64,000 nucleotides of DNA from Sutterella sp. (GCA_019418605.1 DYBN01000045.1:6862-70861); one strand, 5' to 3'. Counted from the stretch's first letter, positions 17,956-26,699 are shown. Program-made: numbers and translations. The notes: generated by a model not told the origin, from the letters alone.

Positions 17956-20595
17956 ATGAAACCCGCTACGTACATGACGGCTGCGCAGATTCGCACGGCC
18001 TTTTTGAAGTTTTTTGAAAGCAAGGGGCACCCGATCATCCCGTCGAGCCCCGTTGTTCCCCACAACGATCCGACCCTGCTTTTTACGAACGCGGGCATGA
18101 ATCAGTTCAAGGACAACTTCCTTGGGCTTGACAAGAGCTTGAAGCGCGCGACCACGTCGCAAAAGTGCATCCGCGCCGGCGGCAAGCACAACGACCTTGA
18201 CAACGTGGGCTACACGGCGCGCCACCACACGTTCTTTGAGATGCTCGGCAACTTCAGCTTCGGCGACTACTTCAAACGCGAAGCGATCGGCTGGGCCTGG
18301 GAGCTTCTCACCACCGTCTACAAGCTGCCCGCCGAGCGGCTCTGGGTGACGGTCTACTCCGAAGACGACGAAGCCTACGACATCTGGCACAAGGAAATCG
18401 GCGTGCCCGCCGAGCGCATCGTGCGCATCGGCGACAACAAGGGCGCGCGCTACATGTCGGACAACTTCTGGATGATGGGCGACACGGGTCCCTGCGGTCC
18501 GTGCTCGGAAATCTTCTACGACCGCGGCCCGAAGGTGCAGGGCGGCCCTCCGGGAAGCCCCGACGAAGACGGCGACCGGTACATGGAAATCTGGAACCTC
18601 GTCTTTACGCAATTTAACCGCGATACCTCGGGCAAGCTCAACCGCCTGCCGCGGCCCAACATCGACACCGGCATGGGCTTGGAGCGCCTCGCATCGGTGC
18701 TTCAGGACGTGCCGAGCAACTACGACATCGATCTCTTCCAAAACCTGATGGCCGCGGCCAAGAAGGCCGTCGAAGAGGTGGGGGCTGAAAACGTCGATCC
18801 CCAGTGCCCGTCGCTGAAGGTGATTGCCGACCACATCCGCTCGTGCGCCTTTGCGGTGGCCGACGGCGTCAAGCCCGGCAACGAGGGGCGCGCCTACGTG
18901 TTGCGCCGCATCTGCCGCAGAGCCATCCGCCACGGCTACAAGCTCGGAGCCCGCGGCCCATTCTTCTATAAGCTCGTTGAGCCCCTTGCAAAGGAAATGG
19001 GCGACATCTACCCCGAGCTCTACAAGCCCGAGATCGCCGAGACGATCCGCGCCGAAGAAGAGCGCTTTTTGCTCACGCTCTCCAACGGCATGCAGATTCT
19101 CGAAGAGGCCGTTGGCAAGGCCGAGGGCGGCGTGCTCCCGGGCGAGGTGGCCTTCAAGCTGCACGACACCTACGGCTTTCCCGTTGATTTGACGGCCGAC
19201 GTGTGCCGCGAAAAGGGACTTCATGTTGATCTCGAGGCCTTCGACCGCGCCATGAAGGAGCAAAAGGACAAGGCGCGCGCAGCGGGCAAGTTCAAGATCG
19301 CTGCAGACGTGCTCTTTACGGGCGACAACAACGAATTCGTGGGCTACGAGACGCTCGAGGCACAAGGCTCAAAGGTGCTGGCGCTCTACAAGGACGGCGT
19401 GGAAGTCAACGAGGTTGAAGCGGGCGACGACGTGCTGATCGTGCTCGACAAAACGCCCTTTTACGCTGAAATGGGCGGCCAGGTGGGCGACGCCGGGCGC
19501 CTGGCAAACGGCGAGTGCCTGATCAACGTCACGGACTGCCTCAAACTCAAGGCAAGCGTCTTTAGCCACGCGGGCCACGTGGCCGAAGGGGTGCTCAAAA
19601 AGGGCGACATTCTCAATGCGCAGGTTGACGCTGAAAGGCGCCGCGCCATTGAGCGCAACCATTCGGTCACGCACCTCATGCACAAGGCCCTGCGCGACGT
19701 GCTGGGCGCTCATGTGGCGCAAAAGGGGAGCCTTGTCAACGCGCAGGTCACGCGCTTTGACTTCACGCACGACAAGCCCATGACGGCCGAGGAAATCCGC
19801 GCCGTGGAAAACCAGGTCAATGCGGAAATTCTTGAAAACACCGAGACCCTCTGCCGGGTGCTTCCGATTGAAGAAGCCCGCAAGACGGGCGCCGTGATGC
19901 TCTTTGGCGAGAAGTACGGTCAGACGGTGCGCGTGATGAATATCGGAAGCTCCTGCGAATTCTGCGGCGGCACGCACGTCAAGCGCACGGGCGACATCGG
20001 CTCCTTCAAGATCGTGAGCGAGGCGGGCATTTCGGCCGGCGTGCGCCGCATCGAGGCCGTCACGGGCATGAACGCCGTGGCGCTCATGCAGAAAAACGCC
20101 GATCTTCTTGCGCAGAGCGCCGCGCGCTTCAAGGCCCCCGCCGATGAGGTGCCGGGCAAGATCGATCATTTAAACGAGACGGTGCACGCGCTGGAAAAGA
20201 ATCTGGCTGACCTCAAGGCCAAGCTTGCCGCGCAGCAGGGCGCCGACATCGTCAACCAAGCCGTTGAGGTCAAGGGCGTGAAGGTTCTTGCCGCCACGCT
20301 CGAAGGGATGGACGCCAAGACGTTGCGCGAGACGATGGACGATCTTAAAAACCGCTTCGGGTCGGCCGTGATTGTGTTGGCCGTCGTGGGAGGCCCCAAG
20401 GTGCAGCTCTGTGCGGGCGTCACCAAGGATCTCGTGGGCCGCATCAAGGCGGGGGAACTCGTCAACTTTGTTGCCAATCAGTGCGGCGGCAAGGGCGGCG
20501 GCAAGCCCGACATGGCGATGGCCGGCGCAACGGACGCGGCGGCAATCCCCGCGGCGCTCGAGAGCGCCAAGGGCTGGATTGCCGAGCGTATCTAA
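17956..20595 (+). CDS. alaS: Alanyl-tRNA synthetase
   Basis: AlaS charges tRNA-Ala and edits mischarged Ser/Gly. The class II catalytic core begins MTAAQIRTAFLKFFESKGH and includes SSPVVPHNDPTLLFTNAGMNQFKD. The editing domain has the zinc motifs HSVTHLMHKALR and CEFCGGTHVKRTGDIG, and a coiled coil and C-Ala domain with GGKGGGKPDMA follow. With the ATG at 17956 the protein has 879 residues (E. coli 876). An ATG at 17974 is also possible. The TTG at 17935 would add residues not seen in the family. Confidence 0.97.
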   Translation: MKPATYMTAAQIRTAFLKFFESKGHPIIPSSPVVPHNDPTLLFTNAGMNQFKDNFLGLDKSLKRATTSQKCIRAGGKHNDLDNVGYTARHHTFFEMLGNFSFGDYFKREAIGWAWELLTTVYKLPAERLWVTVYSEDDEAYDIWHKEIGVPAERIVRIGDNKGARYMSDNFWMMGDTGPCGPCSEIFYDRGPKVQGGPPGSPDEDGDRYMEIWNLVFTQFNRDTSGKLNRLPRPNIDTGMGLERLASVLQDVPSNYDIDLFQNLMAAAKKAVEEVGAENVDPQCPSLKVIADHIRSCAFAVADGVKPGNEGRAYVLRRICRRAIRHGYKLGARGPFFYKLVEPLAKEMGDIYPELYKPEIAETIRAEEERFLLTLSNGMQILEEAVGKAEGGVLPGEVAFKLHDTYGFPVDLTADVCREKGLHVDLEAFDRAMKEQKDKARAAGKFKIAADVLFTGDNNEFVGYETLEAQGSKVLALYKDGVEVNEVEAGDDVLIVLDKTPFYAEMGGQVGDAGRLANGECLINVTDCLKLKASVFSHAGHVAEGVLKKGDILNAQVDAERRRAIERNHSVTHLMHKALRDVLGAHVAQKGSLVNAQVTRFDFTHDKPMTAEEIRAVENQVNAEILENTETLCRVLPIEEARKTGAVMLFGEKYGQTVRVMNIGSSCEFCGGTHVKRTGDIGSFKIVSEAGISAGVRRIEAVTGMNAVALMQKNADLLAQSAARFKAPADEVPGKIDHLNETVHALEKNLADLKAKLAAQQGADIVNQAVEVKGVKVLAATLEGMDAKTLRETMDDLKNRFGSAVIVLAVVGGPKVQLCAGVTKDLVGRIKAGELVNFVANQCGGKGGGKPDMAMAGATDAAAIPAALESAKGWIAERI

Positions 20596-20631
20596 GCTCC
20601 CCGGAAGCCCGACGCAAGGATCAAGCGCGCG

Positions 20632-20910
20632 ATGACAAGCACCTCTGCAGAGTCCAATGCGATCGTCCCCGACGCCGGGGGCGATCTGCGCGGCCTTGTG
20701 TGCCCCATGCCCGTGCTGCGGCTTAAAAAACTTCTTGCCGCTGCGGCTCCTCTCTCCGAGGTGTGCGTGGTAACGGACGACCCGCACGCCCCGGAAGACA
20801 TCCGCACCTTTGCGCGGCAAAGCGGGCATGAGGTGATTTCGCAGTCCGAGATTTCCCCGGGCGTGACGCTAAGCTGCTTAAGGCGCCGCGGTGAGAACCG
20901 CGCGAGGTAA
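20632..20910 (+). CDS. TusA/SirA-family sulfur carrier protein
   Basis: This 92-residue protein has the family motif CPxP (CPMPVLRLKK) with the sulfur-carrying Cys24. TusA-type proteins relay persulfide sulfur from cysteine desulfurase to tRNA thiolation or other acceptors. The N-terminus before the motif is about 15 residues longer than in E. coli TusA, and the C-terminus is basic. The ATG lies 36 bp after alaS with AAGGA upstream, so it is probably co-transcribed with alaS and ends at the terminator that follows. Confidence 0.85.
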   Translation: MTSTSAESNAIVPDAGGDLRGLVCPMPVLRLKKLLAAAAPLSEVCVVTDDPHAPEDIRTFARQSGHEVISQSEISPGVTLSCLRRRGENRAR

Positions 20911-20930
20911 CGCCGGGATTCCCGTCCAAA

Positions 20931-20966
20931 AGGTCTGAGGGCATTGTTTTCTCAGGCCTTTTTCTT
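20931..20966 (+). terminator. Strong terminator after the TusA-like gene
   Basis: AGGTCTGAG (20931-20939) pairs with CTCAGGCCT (20951-20959) with one G-U pair, followed by a T run interrupted by one C. Confidence 0.85.
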
Positions 20967-20999
20967 TGGCCGTTGAATACTCTGCCAAGGACTTTTGTC

Positions 21000-22826
21000 A
21001 TGCCGGGAAAGACAGATTCGGACATGGCGGTGCCCGACATCTCCGAGATCGAGGGCCTTCCGCCGGAGATCAAGCAGGACCCGAAGTCCAAGGTTGTTGT
21101 CTTAGGCAGGCAAATCCGCATCGGCAAGTACGTCCGCGCGCCCAACGGGCGGACGCATCTTGTTGCCCAAGGCTACGTCGTTGACGGCCGCTACTACACC
21201 ATCATCGACTACAAGACCAAGTTCGACCGCTTCGGCAATCCGCGTCCCGTTTACCAGGAAACGGGTCCGGCCCGGCGCCGCGCGCGCAAGCCCAAGCCAG
21301 GCGAAGACGAGCCGCAGCTGCCGCTTGAGCTCCCCGAGCCCTCGCCCGAGGCCCAAGAGGCCTGCGCGCAAGAAGAGCCGCAGCAGCCGGCGGCCGCTGC
21401 GCACAAAAGGCGCGGCAGAGCGCCGCACCCTGTCAAGGGCGCAAAGCCCGAACCCGGTGTTTCGTATCAATTCAAAAAGCGCGCCGACGGCAGGTTCACG
21501 GTGGTCAAGATTTGGAGCGCCTACGATCCGGTCCTCAAAAACAACAGCGCCTACAAAAACAAGACGCTCGGGATCACCGACGTCGCCTATGACATCACGC
21601 ATCTTGAGGCCACGCCCCGGATGCGGGCGGCGCAAAAGCGCACGGCAGGCCTCGTGCGGCATTCGTCCGAGCGAGCCGCGCCCGCAAGGCGCGAGCGGCA
21701 GGCTGCTTCGCTTTATGCCGAACTCAAGTACCCGTTTTCCATCGCGGCGCTTGTGATCATTGCCGCCCTCATGAGCGGGGCCAAAACGAGCCGGGGAATC
21801 GCTTCGTTTTGGTCTCTGCACCGAGACGGTTGGCTCAAAGTCTTTCCGGACTTTCCCGCCTGTGATCTCCCGCCCGAGGTCGTCGGGAAAATCGTGGAGC
21901 GAGCCGGGCTTGAAAGCGACAACGAGGTTCTGCGGGAATTCCTCCGCACGAACATTGGGCAGCGCCTGGCGGAGCTGCAGGCGCCTCTGACAAACGGTGA
22001 CAAACCGCTGATCGAAGCGCTCAGCCTCTGCGACTCGCCCCTTGGCATCGTGCTCTCGCTCGATCCTGTCGGTGCGGGGACAAACGACATTTCCCGGTTC
22101 CTCTCGGTCGTCATGAGCATGAATCTCTACGGCTGCATCGTGACGTGCGGCGCGCTCAACATGACAAAGAACGCCTGCGCGGCGATCCGCGCGGCCGGGG
22201 GCGACTATTGCCTTGCCGTTTGCGGAGATCACGACTTGAACGAACGAGACATCGAGGCGATCTTTCGCGCCGAGCCTGATGCCAGCGCGCAGTTGAAGGT
22301 CTTTGAAGGGGACTACGCACGAGGAAACGCCCGCATGGAGCACCGCCTTGTGAGGTTGCTTCCCGCCCGCCGCATCAATTCAAACTTGCGAGAGCGCTGG
22401 CCGGGACTTGAAGACGGCAGCGGCTGCCTCGTTGAGGCGACGGCCTGGCGGGAGCCAGGGCAGCGCGTCACGCGCTTTTTTGTTTCGACGCTTGATTACT
22501 TTGCCGATGATGCGGCGAAGGCGCATGCGCACCTCCTGCAAAGCCGCGAGGGCCTCGAGCAGCCGTTTTGGGGCCTAGACGTCGTCTTTGGGCAAAGCCA
22601 CTGGCACTGCCAGTCCGGGCCGCTGGCAAAGGGCTGTGCGGCGCTCGATCGAGTCGCCTGCTTTCTCCTGCGCGAACTCAAGGCTTTGGGCTGCAGCGAG
22701 GGGCTGTCCGGGCAGATGCTCACGGGGCCTGCGCTGCAACGCCTTTGTTCGGCGCCTGAGAAAATCATGCCGGCACTTTGCCGGGTGTTTTCAAAGAGCG
22801 CAGTACAGGGACAAGAGCGGGCTTAA
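21000..22826 (+). CDS. Transposase-derived protein (ISAs1-like fold) lacking catalytic residues
   Basis: This 608-residue uninterrupted protein resembles ISAs1/H-repeat transposases over its second half: YPFSIAALVIIAALMSGA (about 244-261), a segment GCIVTCGALN (378-387) where active relatives have the ITTDAM motif, and GLEQPFWGLDVVFG (518-531) where relatives have VENSLHW-LD. The second catalytic Asp is replaced by Gly384, the usual first-Asp segment (ADGQ or IDGK) is shortened and altered, and only the Glu (Glu520) is kept. Residues 25-90 and 150-200 are basic, Tyr-rich modules joined by a Pro/Glu linker; the second resembles the N-terminus of the intact transposase at 62.2 kb. AAGGA lies 8 nt before the ATG. 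I infer a non-transposing, perhaps domesticated DNA-binding protein; its role is unknown. Confidence 0.7.
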   Translation: MPGKTDSDMAVPDISEIEGLPPEIKQDPKSKVVVLGRQIRIGKYVRAPNGRTHLVAQGYVVDGRYYTIIDYKTKFDRFGNPRPVYQETGPARRRARKPKPGEDEPQLPLELPEPSPEAQEACAQEEPQQPAAAAHKRRGRAPHPVKGAKPEPGVSYQFKKRADGRFTVVKIWSAYDPVLKNNSAYKNKTLGITDVAYDITHLEATPRMRAAQKRTAGLVRHSSERAAPARRERQAASLYAELKYPFSIAALVIIAALMSGAKTSRGIASFWSLHRDGWLKVFPDFPACDLPPEVVGKIVERAGLESDNEVLREFLRTNIGQRLAELQAPLTNGDKPLIEALSLCDSPLGIVLSLDPVGAGTNDISRFLSVVMSMNLYGCIVTCGALNMTKNACAAIRAAGGDYCLAVCGDHDLNERDIEAIFRAEPDASAQLKVFEGDYARGNARMEHRLVRLLPARRINSNLRERWPGLEDGSGCLVEATAWREPGQRVTRFFVSTLDYFADDAAKAHAHLLQSREGLEQPFWGLDVVFGQSHWHCQSGPLAKGCAALDRVACFLLRELKALGCSEGLSGQMLTGPALQRLCSAPEKIMPALCRVFSKSAVQGQERA

Positions 22827-22890
22827 AGCGGGAAAAGCACCGGGACGATGTACCGGCCTTGCCGCTCTTTTGCCGCAGCCGGGGCAAAAA

Positions 22891-23913
22891 CTAGACGTCA
22901 AAGCCGTGCGCGAGGTACCAGCGCACGGTCTCAAAGAGCGCGCTCTCAAAGGCCGCCTGCGGCTTCCAGCCAAGCTCATTTTCAATCTTTGCCGGGTCGC
23001 TTGCGTAGCGAAAGTCGTGTCCGGGCCGGTCGGCCACATGGCCGATCAATTCTTCATAGCGGTGCCCGGGCCAGGGGGAGAGGGCGTCAAGCGCCCTGCA
23101 CAAGGCCCGTGCGGTCTCATCGTTGCTTTTTTCGCACCGAGCGCTCACGACGTAGCGGCCGCCGGCGGGCGCTCTCTCAAAGATTGCCGCCACGGCGCGG
23201 CAGTGGTCCGTGACCCAGATCCAGTCGCGCACGTTTTTCCCGGTTCCGTAAAGCGGAATGGTCTCGCGGGCAAGGCACTTGGCAAGCACGGTGGGAATGA
23301 ATTTTTCCTTGTGCTGCCAGGGCCCGAAGTTGTTTGAGCTGTGCGAGATCGTGGCGTTCATCCCGAAGGTTTTGATGTAGGAGAGCACAAGCAGGTCGGC
23401 CGAGGCCTTGCTTGCCGCGTAGGGGCTTGTCGGCGCATAGGGCGAGTCTTCGGTAAAAAGGCGCCAGGGCTCGTTTTCGCCAAGGCTCCCAAAGACCTCG
23501 TCGGTTGAGATGTGGTGAAACCGTGCGGTTTGAAGCTCCCCTTTGCGCGACCAGGCGCGCAGCGCCGCGTCCAAAAGCGCGGCCGTGCCCATGACGTTGG
23601 TGCGCACAAAGCGCACGGGGTCGGCAATGGAGTTGTCGACGTGGCTTTCGGCTGCAAAGTGAATGACGCCAGAAATTGCGTAGGCATCAAAAAGTTCAGC
23701 AAGAAGCGTTGCGTTTCCGATGTCGCCTTCTACGGTCACCACGTTGGGCAAGCGCGACTGCGCGGCAAAAGCGGCCGGGTGCGCCGCATAGGTGAGCGCA
23801 TCGAGATCAACAATGCGCACCTCGGGGCGCGCCTTGGCGTAGTAGTCAACAAAGTTGGCGCCGATAAAGCCCGCGCCTCCCGTCACCAGAATCGTTTTTT
23901 CAAACGCTCCCAC
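22891..23913 (-). CDS. rfbB: dTDP-glucose 4,6-dehydratase
   Basis: This extended short-chain dehydrogenase of 340 residues makes dTDP-4-keto-6-deoxyglucose, the second step of dTDP-L-rhamnose synthesis. The NAD-binding GGAGFIGANF, the motif HFAAESHVDNSI, STDEVFG and the YxxxK (SPYAASK) are present. The GTG at 23913 follows GGAGAG at a good spacing and overlaps the end of rfbD by 14 bp, implying translational coupling; the longer upstream frame is inside rfbD. The product goes to RfbC and RfbD encoded just upstream. Confidence 0.92.
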   Translation of the reverse strand: MGAFEKTILVTGGAGFIGANFVDYYAKARPEVRIVDLDALTYAAHPAAFAAQSRLPNVVTVEGDIGNATLLAELFDAYAISGVIHFAAESHVDNSIADPVRFVRTNVMGTAALLDAALRAWSRKGELQTARFHHISTDEVFGSLGENEPWRLFTEDSPYAPTSPYAASKASADLLVLSYIKTFGMNATISHSSNNFGPWQHKEKFIPTVLAKCLARETIPLYGTGKNVRDWIWVTDHCRAVAAIFERAPAGGRYVVSARCEKSNDETARALCRALDALSPWPGHRYEELIGHVADRPGHDFRYASDPAKIENELGWKPQAAFESALFETVRWYLAHGFDV

Positions 23914-24766
23914 GGGTCTCTCTCCGGGCGGCGGCTTCAAGAGCGCTTGCAAGCGCCTCTTTCCAGTGGCGCGGCGAAATGCCAAAGCTTTTAAGTTTTT
24001 CGAGCGAGAGCACGCTGTAGGCCGGGCGCTGCGCTTTTGTCGGGTACTCGGCCGAGGAAATGGGAAGCACCCGGCAGGCGCTGTGCATTCCTTCTTTGAT
24101 TGCCTTGGCAAATTCAAACCACGTCGCCTCTCCGGCGTTTGTCATGTGAAGCACCTGCATGGGCTCGCGGTGCAGGCCCTTTTCGTAGAGCGATAGAAGC
24201 GTTTGCGCGAGATCTTCGGCAAGCGTCGGGGCGCCGCGCTGGTCGTTGACCACCGAGACGCTCTCGCGGCTTGAAAAGAGCCTTCTCATGGTGTTGAAGA
24301 AATTTTTTGTCCCGGCGCGGGGCGAGTACACCCAGGCCGTGCGCACGATGAGCCCGGGTCCCGCGTTTTCAAGAAGCGCCGTTTCGCCCGCGCGCTTCGT
24401 GAGCCCATAGACCGAGGCGGGCCTTGCGGGCGCGTCGGTCTCGTAGGGCGCTCGGGCCTGGCCGTCAAAGACGTAGTCGGTCGAGACGTGAACCACGGGG
24501 AGCTTCGTGCGGGCAAGAAGCCAGGGCGCAAGCGCGTTGGCCGCATAGGACGCAAGCGGCTCGTCTTCGGCCTTGTCGACTGCGGTATAGGCCGCGCAGT
24601 TGATGATGCATTCGCACGAGTGCGCGGCAAACCAGGCGGCGACGGCCTGGGCGTTCGTGATGTCAAGCTCGCGGCGCGAGAGCGCGGCGCAGGCGATGCC
24701 GCGCTCTTGGCAGGCCTCGGCAAGCGCAAGGCCCAGCTGTCCGGCGGCTCCGGTGATGGCAATCAT
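23900..24766 (-). CDS. rfbD: dTDP-4-dehydrorhamnose reductase
   Basis: RfbD reduces dTDP-4-keto-L-rhamnose to dTDP-L-rhamnose with NAD(P)H. The N-terminal ITGAAGQLG loop, VHVSTDYVFDG, and the YGLTKRAGE motif with the catalytic Tyr/Lys are visible. At 288 residues the length is normal. It sits between rfbC (75 bp upstream) and rfbB (overlapping), all on the minus strand. Confidence 0.92.
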   Translation of the reverse strand: MIAITGAAGQLGLALAEACQERGIACAALSRRELDITNAQAVAAWFAAHSCECIINCAAYTAVDKAEDEPLASYAANALAPWLLARTKLPVVHVSTDYVFDGQARAPYETDAPARPASVYGLTKRAGETALLENAGPGLIVRTAWVYSPRAGTKNFFNTMRRLFSSRESVSVVNDQRGAPTLAEDLAQTLLSLYEKGLHREPMQVLHMTNAGEATWFEFAKAIKEGMHSACRVLPISSAEYPTKAQRPAYSVLSLEKLKSFGISPRHWKEALASALEAAARRETRGSV

Positions 24767-24841
24767 GTGTCTCAGTGCTGGTTTAAACGGAAGTGAGAGG
24801 ATAGCGCGCCGTTAAAAACGACGTGCGCAAAAACAAAAAGC

Positions 24842-25429
24842 TCAAAAGACGGGCTGCGCGCAGTAGCTCGCAAAGGACGGGGCGCGTGCGTCTTTTTCCG
24901 AGCGCAAAAGCTGCAGTGCGTCCGAAGTTGCAGGCGCTCGAGCGCCGCGAAGAGCCCCCTCCCAGTCGATGCCAAGGCTGGCGTCAAGCGCGTCGATCGC
25001 GCCTTCGGCTTCGGGCGCGTAGAAGGCGCTGCACTTGTAGGCGACTTTGACGCGCGCGGTGAGCGCGCAAAAGCCGTGCGCAAAGCCCTCCGGAATGTAG
25101 AGCATGCGGCGGTTGGCCTCAGCTAGCCGCACGGCGACCCAGCGCCCGAATGTGGGAGAGCTGCGGCGGATGTCAAGCGCAACGTCCAAGACGTCGCCTT
25201 CGAGCACGCGCACGATCTTGGCCTGTGCAAACGGAGGCTTTTGGTAGTGCAGTCCCCGTACGACGCCCCTGACGGAAACGGACTCGTTGTCCTGCACAAA
25301 GCGCGTGGGGATGCCCAAAAGCTCAAGGGTGCGTTCGCTGAAGGTTTCGCAAAAGGAGCCGCGCGCGTCGCAAAAAAGCTGCGGCTCGAGGATTTTGACG
25401 TCGTCAATGGCGGTCGGCGTGCATTTCAT
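24842..25429 (-). CDS. rfbC: dTDP-4-dehydrorhamnose 3,5-epimerase
   Basis: RfbC epimerises dTDP-4-keto-6-deoxyglucose at C3 and C5. The cupin signature includes FVQDNESVSVRGVVRGLHYQ with the catalytic His region and IPEGFAHGF. The length of 195 residues is typical. Its ATG at 25429 overlaps the stop region of the upstream TRIC gene by 4 bp. The glucose-1-phosphate thymidylyltransferase gene rfbA, usually part of the cluster, is not in the window. Confidence 0.92.
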   Translation of the reverse strand: MKCTPTAIDDVKILEPQLFCDARGSFCETFSERTLELLGIPTRFVQDNESVSVRGVVRGLHYQKPPFAQAKIVRVLEGDVLDVALDIRRSSPTFGRWVAVRLAEANRRMLYIPEGFAHGFCALTARVKVAYKCSAFYAPEAEGAIDALDASLGIDWEGALRGARAPATSDALQLLRSEKDARAPSFASYCAQPVF

Positions 25430-26247
25430 GGCGCATCGCGGCCGTTTCCGGCCGTGTTTCCGGGACGTTTTGTGCGGCGGGGGCTCTTGCTTGTGCTCAT
25501 GTTGGCGTTCTTGTCGGCGCTTTTGTCGGTATTGCGCGCCGGCGTTCGGCGATCAACGGATGCCCTGAAGGAAGAGCCGCGCAATTTTGAAGCCTTTTGA
25601 AAGATCTTGTGAAAGACGCCGTAGTAGATGATGTTGAGCTTGTTGTACCAGCAGAACATGCGCACGCCGATGATGGCGGCGGCCGACACCCACAGAGCCG
25701 CCTCGTGGCCCGGCGTACCGGTTGCAGGCCACAGGCTGTCGAGCGCGATAAAAAGCCAGCAGCCCGCAAAGGCCGCAAGCGCATAGGGCTGGCGATCCGA
25801 GAGCACAAGCGGCATGCGGTTGAGAAAGACGTCTCGCAGCATGCCGCCCATGGCGCCCGTGCACACGCCGAGAATGCTTGAAGACAACGGCGGCAGCCCC
25901 GCTTCAAGGCACAGCGCCGTGCCGCTCACGCTAAAAAAACCCAGGCCCACGGCGTCAAGCCAGATGAAGACGCTCTTGGCAAACCAGCGCTTAAAGCGGC
26001 TGATGACGGCGGGCGCGAGCGCGGCAAGCGCAATCGTCATCCAGACGTAGGCCTCGTTTTCAATCCAGTAGTAGGGGCGGTTGTCGATGATGACGTCGCG
26101 AAAGATGCCGCCGCCAAAGGCCGTGGTGAAGGCAAGCACGAACACGCCCACGGGGTCGACCCTGCGGTGCTGCGCCGACATGATGCCTGCCAGAGCAAAG
26201 GCAAAGATGCCGATGAAGTCAGCCAGTGAAGCAAAAGTCGAGAGCAT
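25426..26247 (-). CDS. TRIC / YicG-family (UPF0126) membrane protein
   Basis: This 273-residue inner-membrane protein contains the two homologous three-helix repeats of the UPF0126/TRIC family, with GIFAFALAGIMSAQHRR and TTAFGGGIFRDV in the first and GTALCLEAG and GAMGGMLRDVFLNR in the second. Family members are trimeric cation channels, and some may move amino acids such as glycine. A basic, Ser/Thr-rich tail of about 60 residues follows the last helix and is unusual. The ATG at 26247 is preferred to an in-frame TTG five codons upstream. It overlaps rfbC by 4 bp, so the two are likely co-translated although functionally unrelated. Confidence 0.85.
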   Translation of the reverse strand: MLSTFASLADFIGIFAFALAGIMSAQHRRVDPVGVFVLAFTTAFGGGIFRDVIIDNRPYYWIENEAYVWMTIALAALAPAVISRFKRWFAKSVFIWLDAVGLGFFSVSGTALCLEAGLPPLSSSILGVCTGAMGGMLRDVFLNRMPLVLSDRQPYALAAFAGCWLFIALDSLWPATGTPGHEAALWVSAAAIIGVRMFCWYNKLNIIYYGVFHKIFQKASKLRGSSFRASVDRRTPARNTDKSADKNANMSTSKSPRRTKRPGNTAGNGRDAP

Positions 26248-26349
26248 GCGCGAAGCGGCCAAAGTCTCTGATCGGCCGCCGCAGCCCGCCGGGCGAAGGC
26301 CCGGGGAAGAGCAGCGCGCAGGATCAGAGCGGCCGGGACAAAAGAAAAC

Positions 26350-26397
26350 GGGCCGGCAAATGGGCCGGCAAAAAGGCCAGCAAAGAGGGCCGGAAAG
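26350..26397. repeat. 12-bp tandem repeat, four imperfect copies
   Basis: Units GGGCCGGCAAAT, GGGCCGGCAAAA, AGGCCAGCAAAG and AGGGCCGGAAAG follow one another without gaps in the leader region of the TRIC gene. Confidence 0.6.
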
Positions 26398-26511
26398 AGG
26401 TTCGCAAAGAGAAAGACGCGGCGTCGCGCGGGTTTCCCTTGCAGGTGAAGCCTATTGTGGCACAAGGCTCGTGCCGGAGGATAAGGAAGGCGCCTTGCGT
26501 GGAGCGGCCGA

Positions 26512-26699
26512 TTGAGAAAAAAAAAGGGGTGACGCAGACCAGACGGTCAGGCGTCACCCTAAGAGAGACCCCCGAGAAGCACCTCAGTTCACATTCCGCA
26601 AATCCTGCAGGAGAAACAGGTGCGGTGCCTTGGCGGGCAGGCGCCGACCCCAAACAGCGCCCTGACTGAAAGCGGCCCGCCGGCATGTGCTTCTCAGTT
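26512..26699 (-). ncRNA. Candidate Fur-regulated structured small RNA
   Basis: The predicted minus-strand transcript starts near 26699, after a sigma-70 promoter with a Fur box in its spacer, and ends at a strong terminator. Its body can fold as a three-way junction. P1 pairs GAGAAGCAC (26695-26687) with GTGCTTCTC (26582-26574). P2 pairs 26685-26675 with 26638-26626 (11 bp with a 2-nt bulge). P3 pairs CCGCA/TGCGG (26625-26621 with 26600-26596) plus CCTG/CAGG. The P3 loop carries TTTCTCCTG, complementary to a Shine-Dalgarno sequence. No convincing reading frame is present. By analogy with RyhB, PrrF and NrrF it may repress iron-protein mRNAs; that role is inference. It matches no RNA family I can recognise. 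Confidence 0.6.
26517..26559 (-). terminator. Strong intrinsic terminator of the candidate sRNA
   Basis: A perfect 9-bp stem GGGTGACGC/GCGTCACCC (26551-26559 with 26527-26535) is followed on the minus strand by CCCC-free nine consecutive T residues (plus-strand A run 26517-26525). Confidence 0.88.

Noticed and set aside
26512..26686. Small protein gene (HemP-like) under the Fur box instead of an RNA
   Set aside because: The only ATG-started frame runs through the terminator stem and lacks the HemP C-terminal TRxGKLILTK pattern; the faint resemblance (SLRVTPDRLV) is encoded by the terminator region itself.
26512..26699. 6S RNA or a glycine riboswitch for the TRIC gene
   Set aside because: The fold is a three-way junction rather than a long bulged hairpin, and the conserved 6S 3' segment and the glycine-aptamer core are absent. 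The terminator also ends the transcript about 265 nt before the TRIC start.
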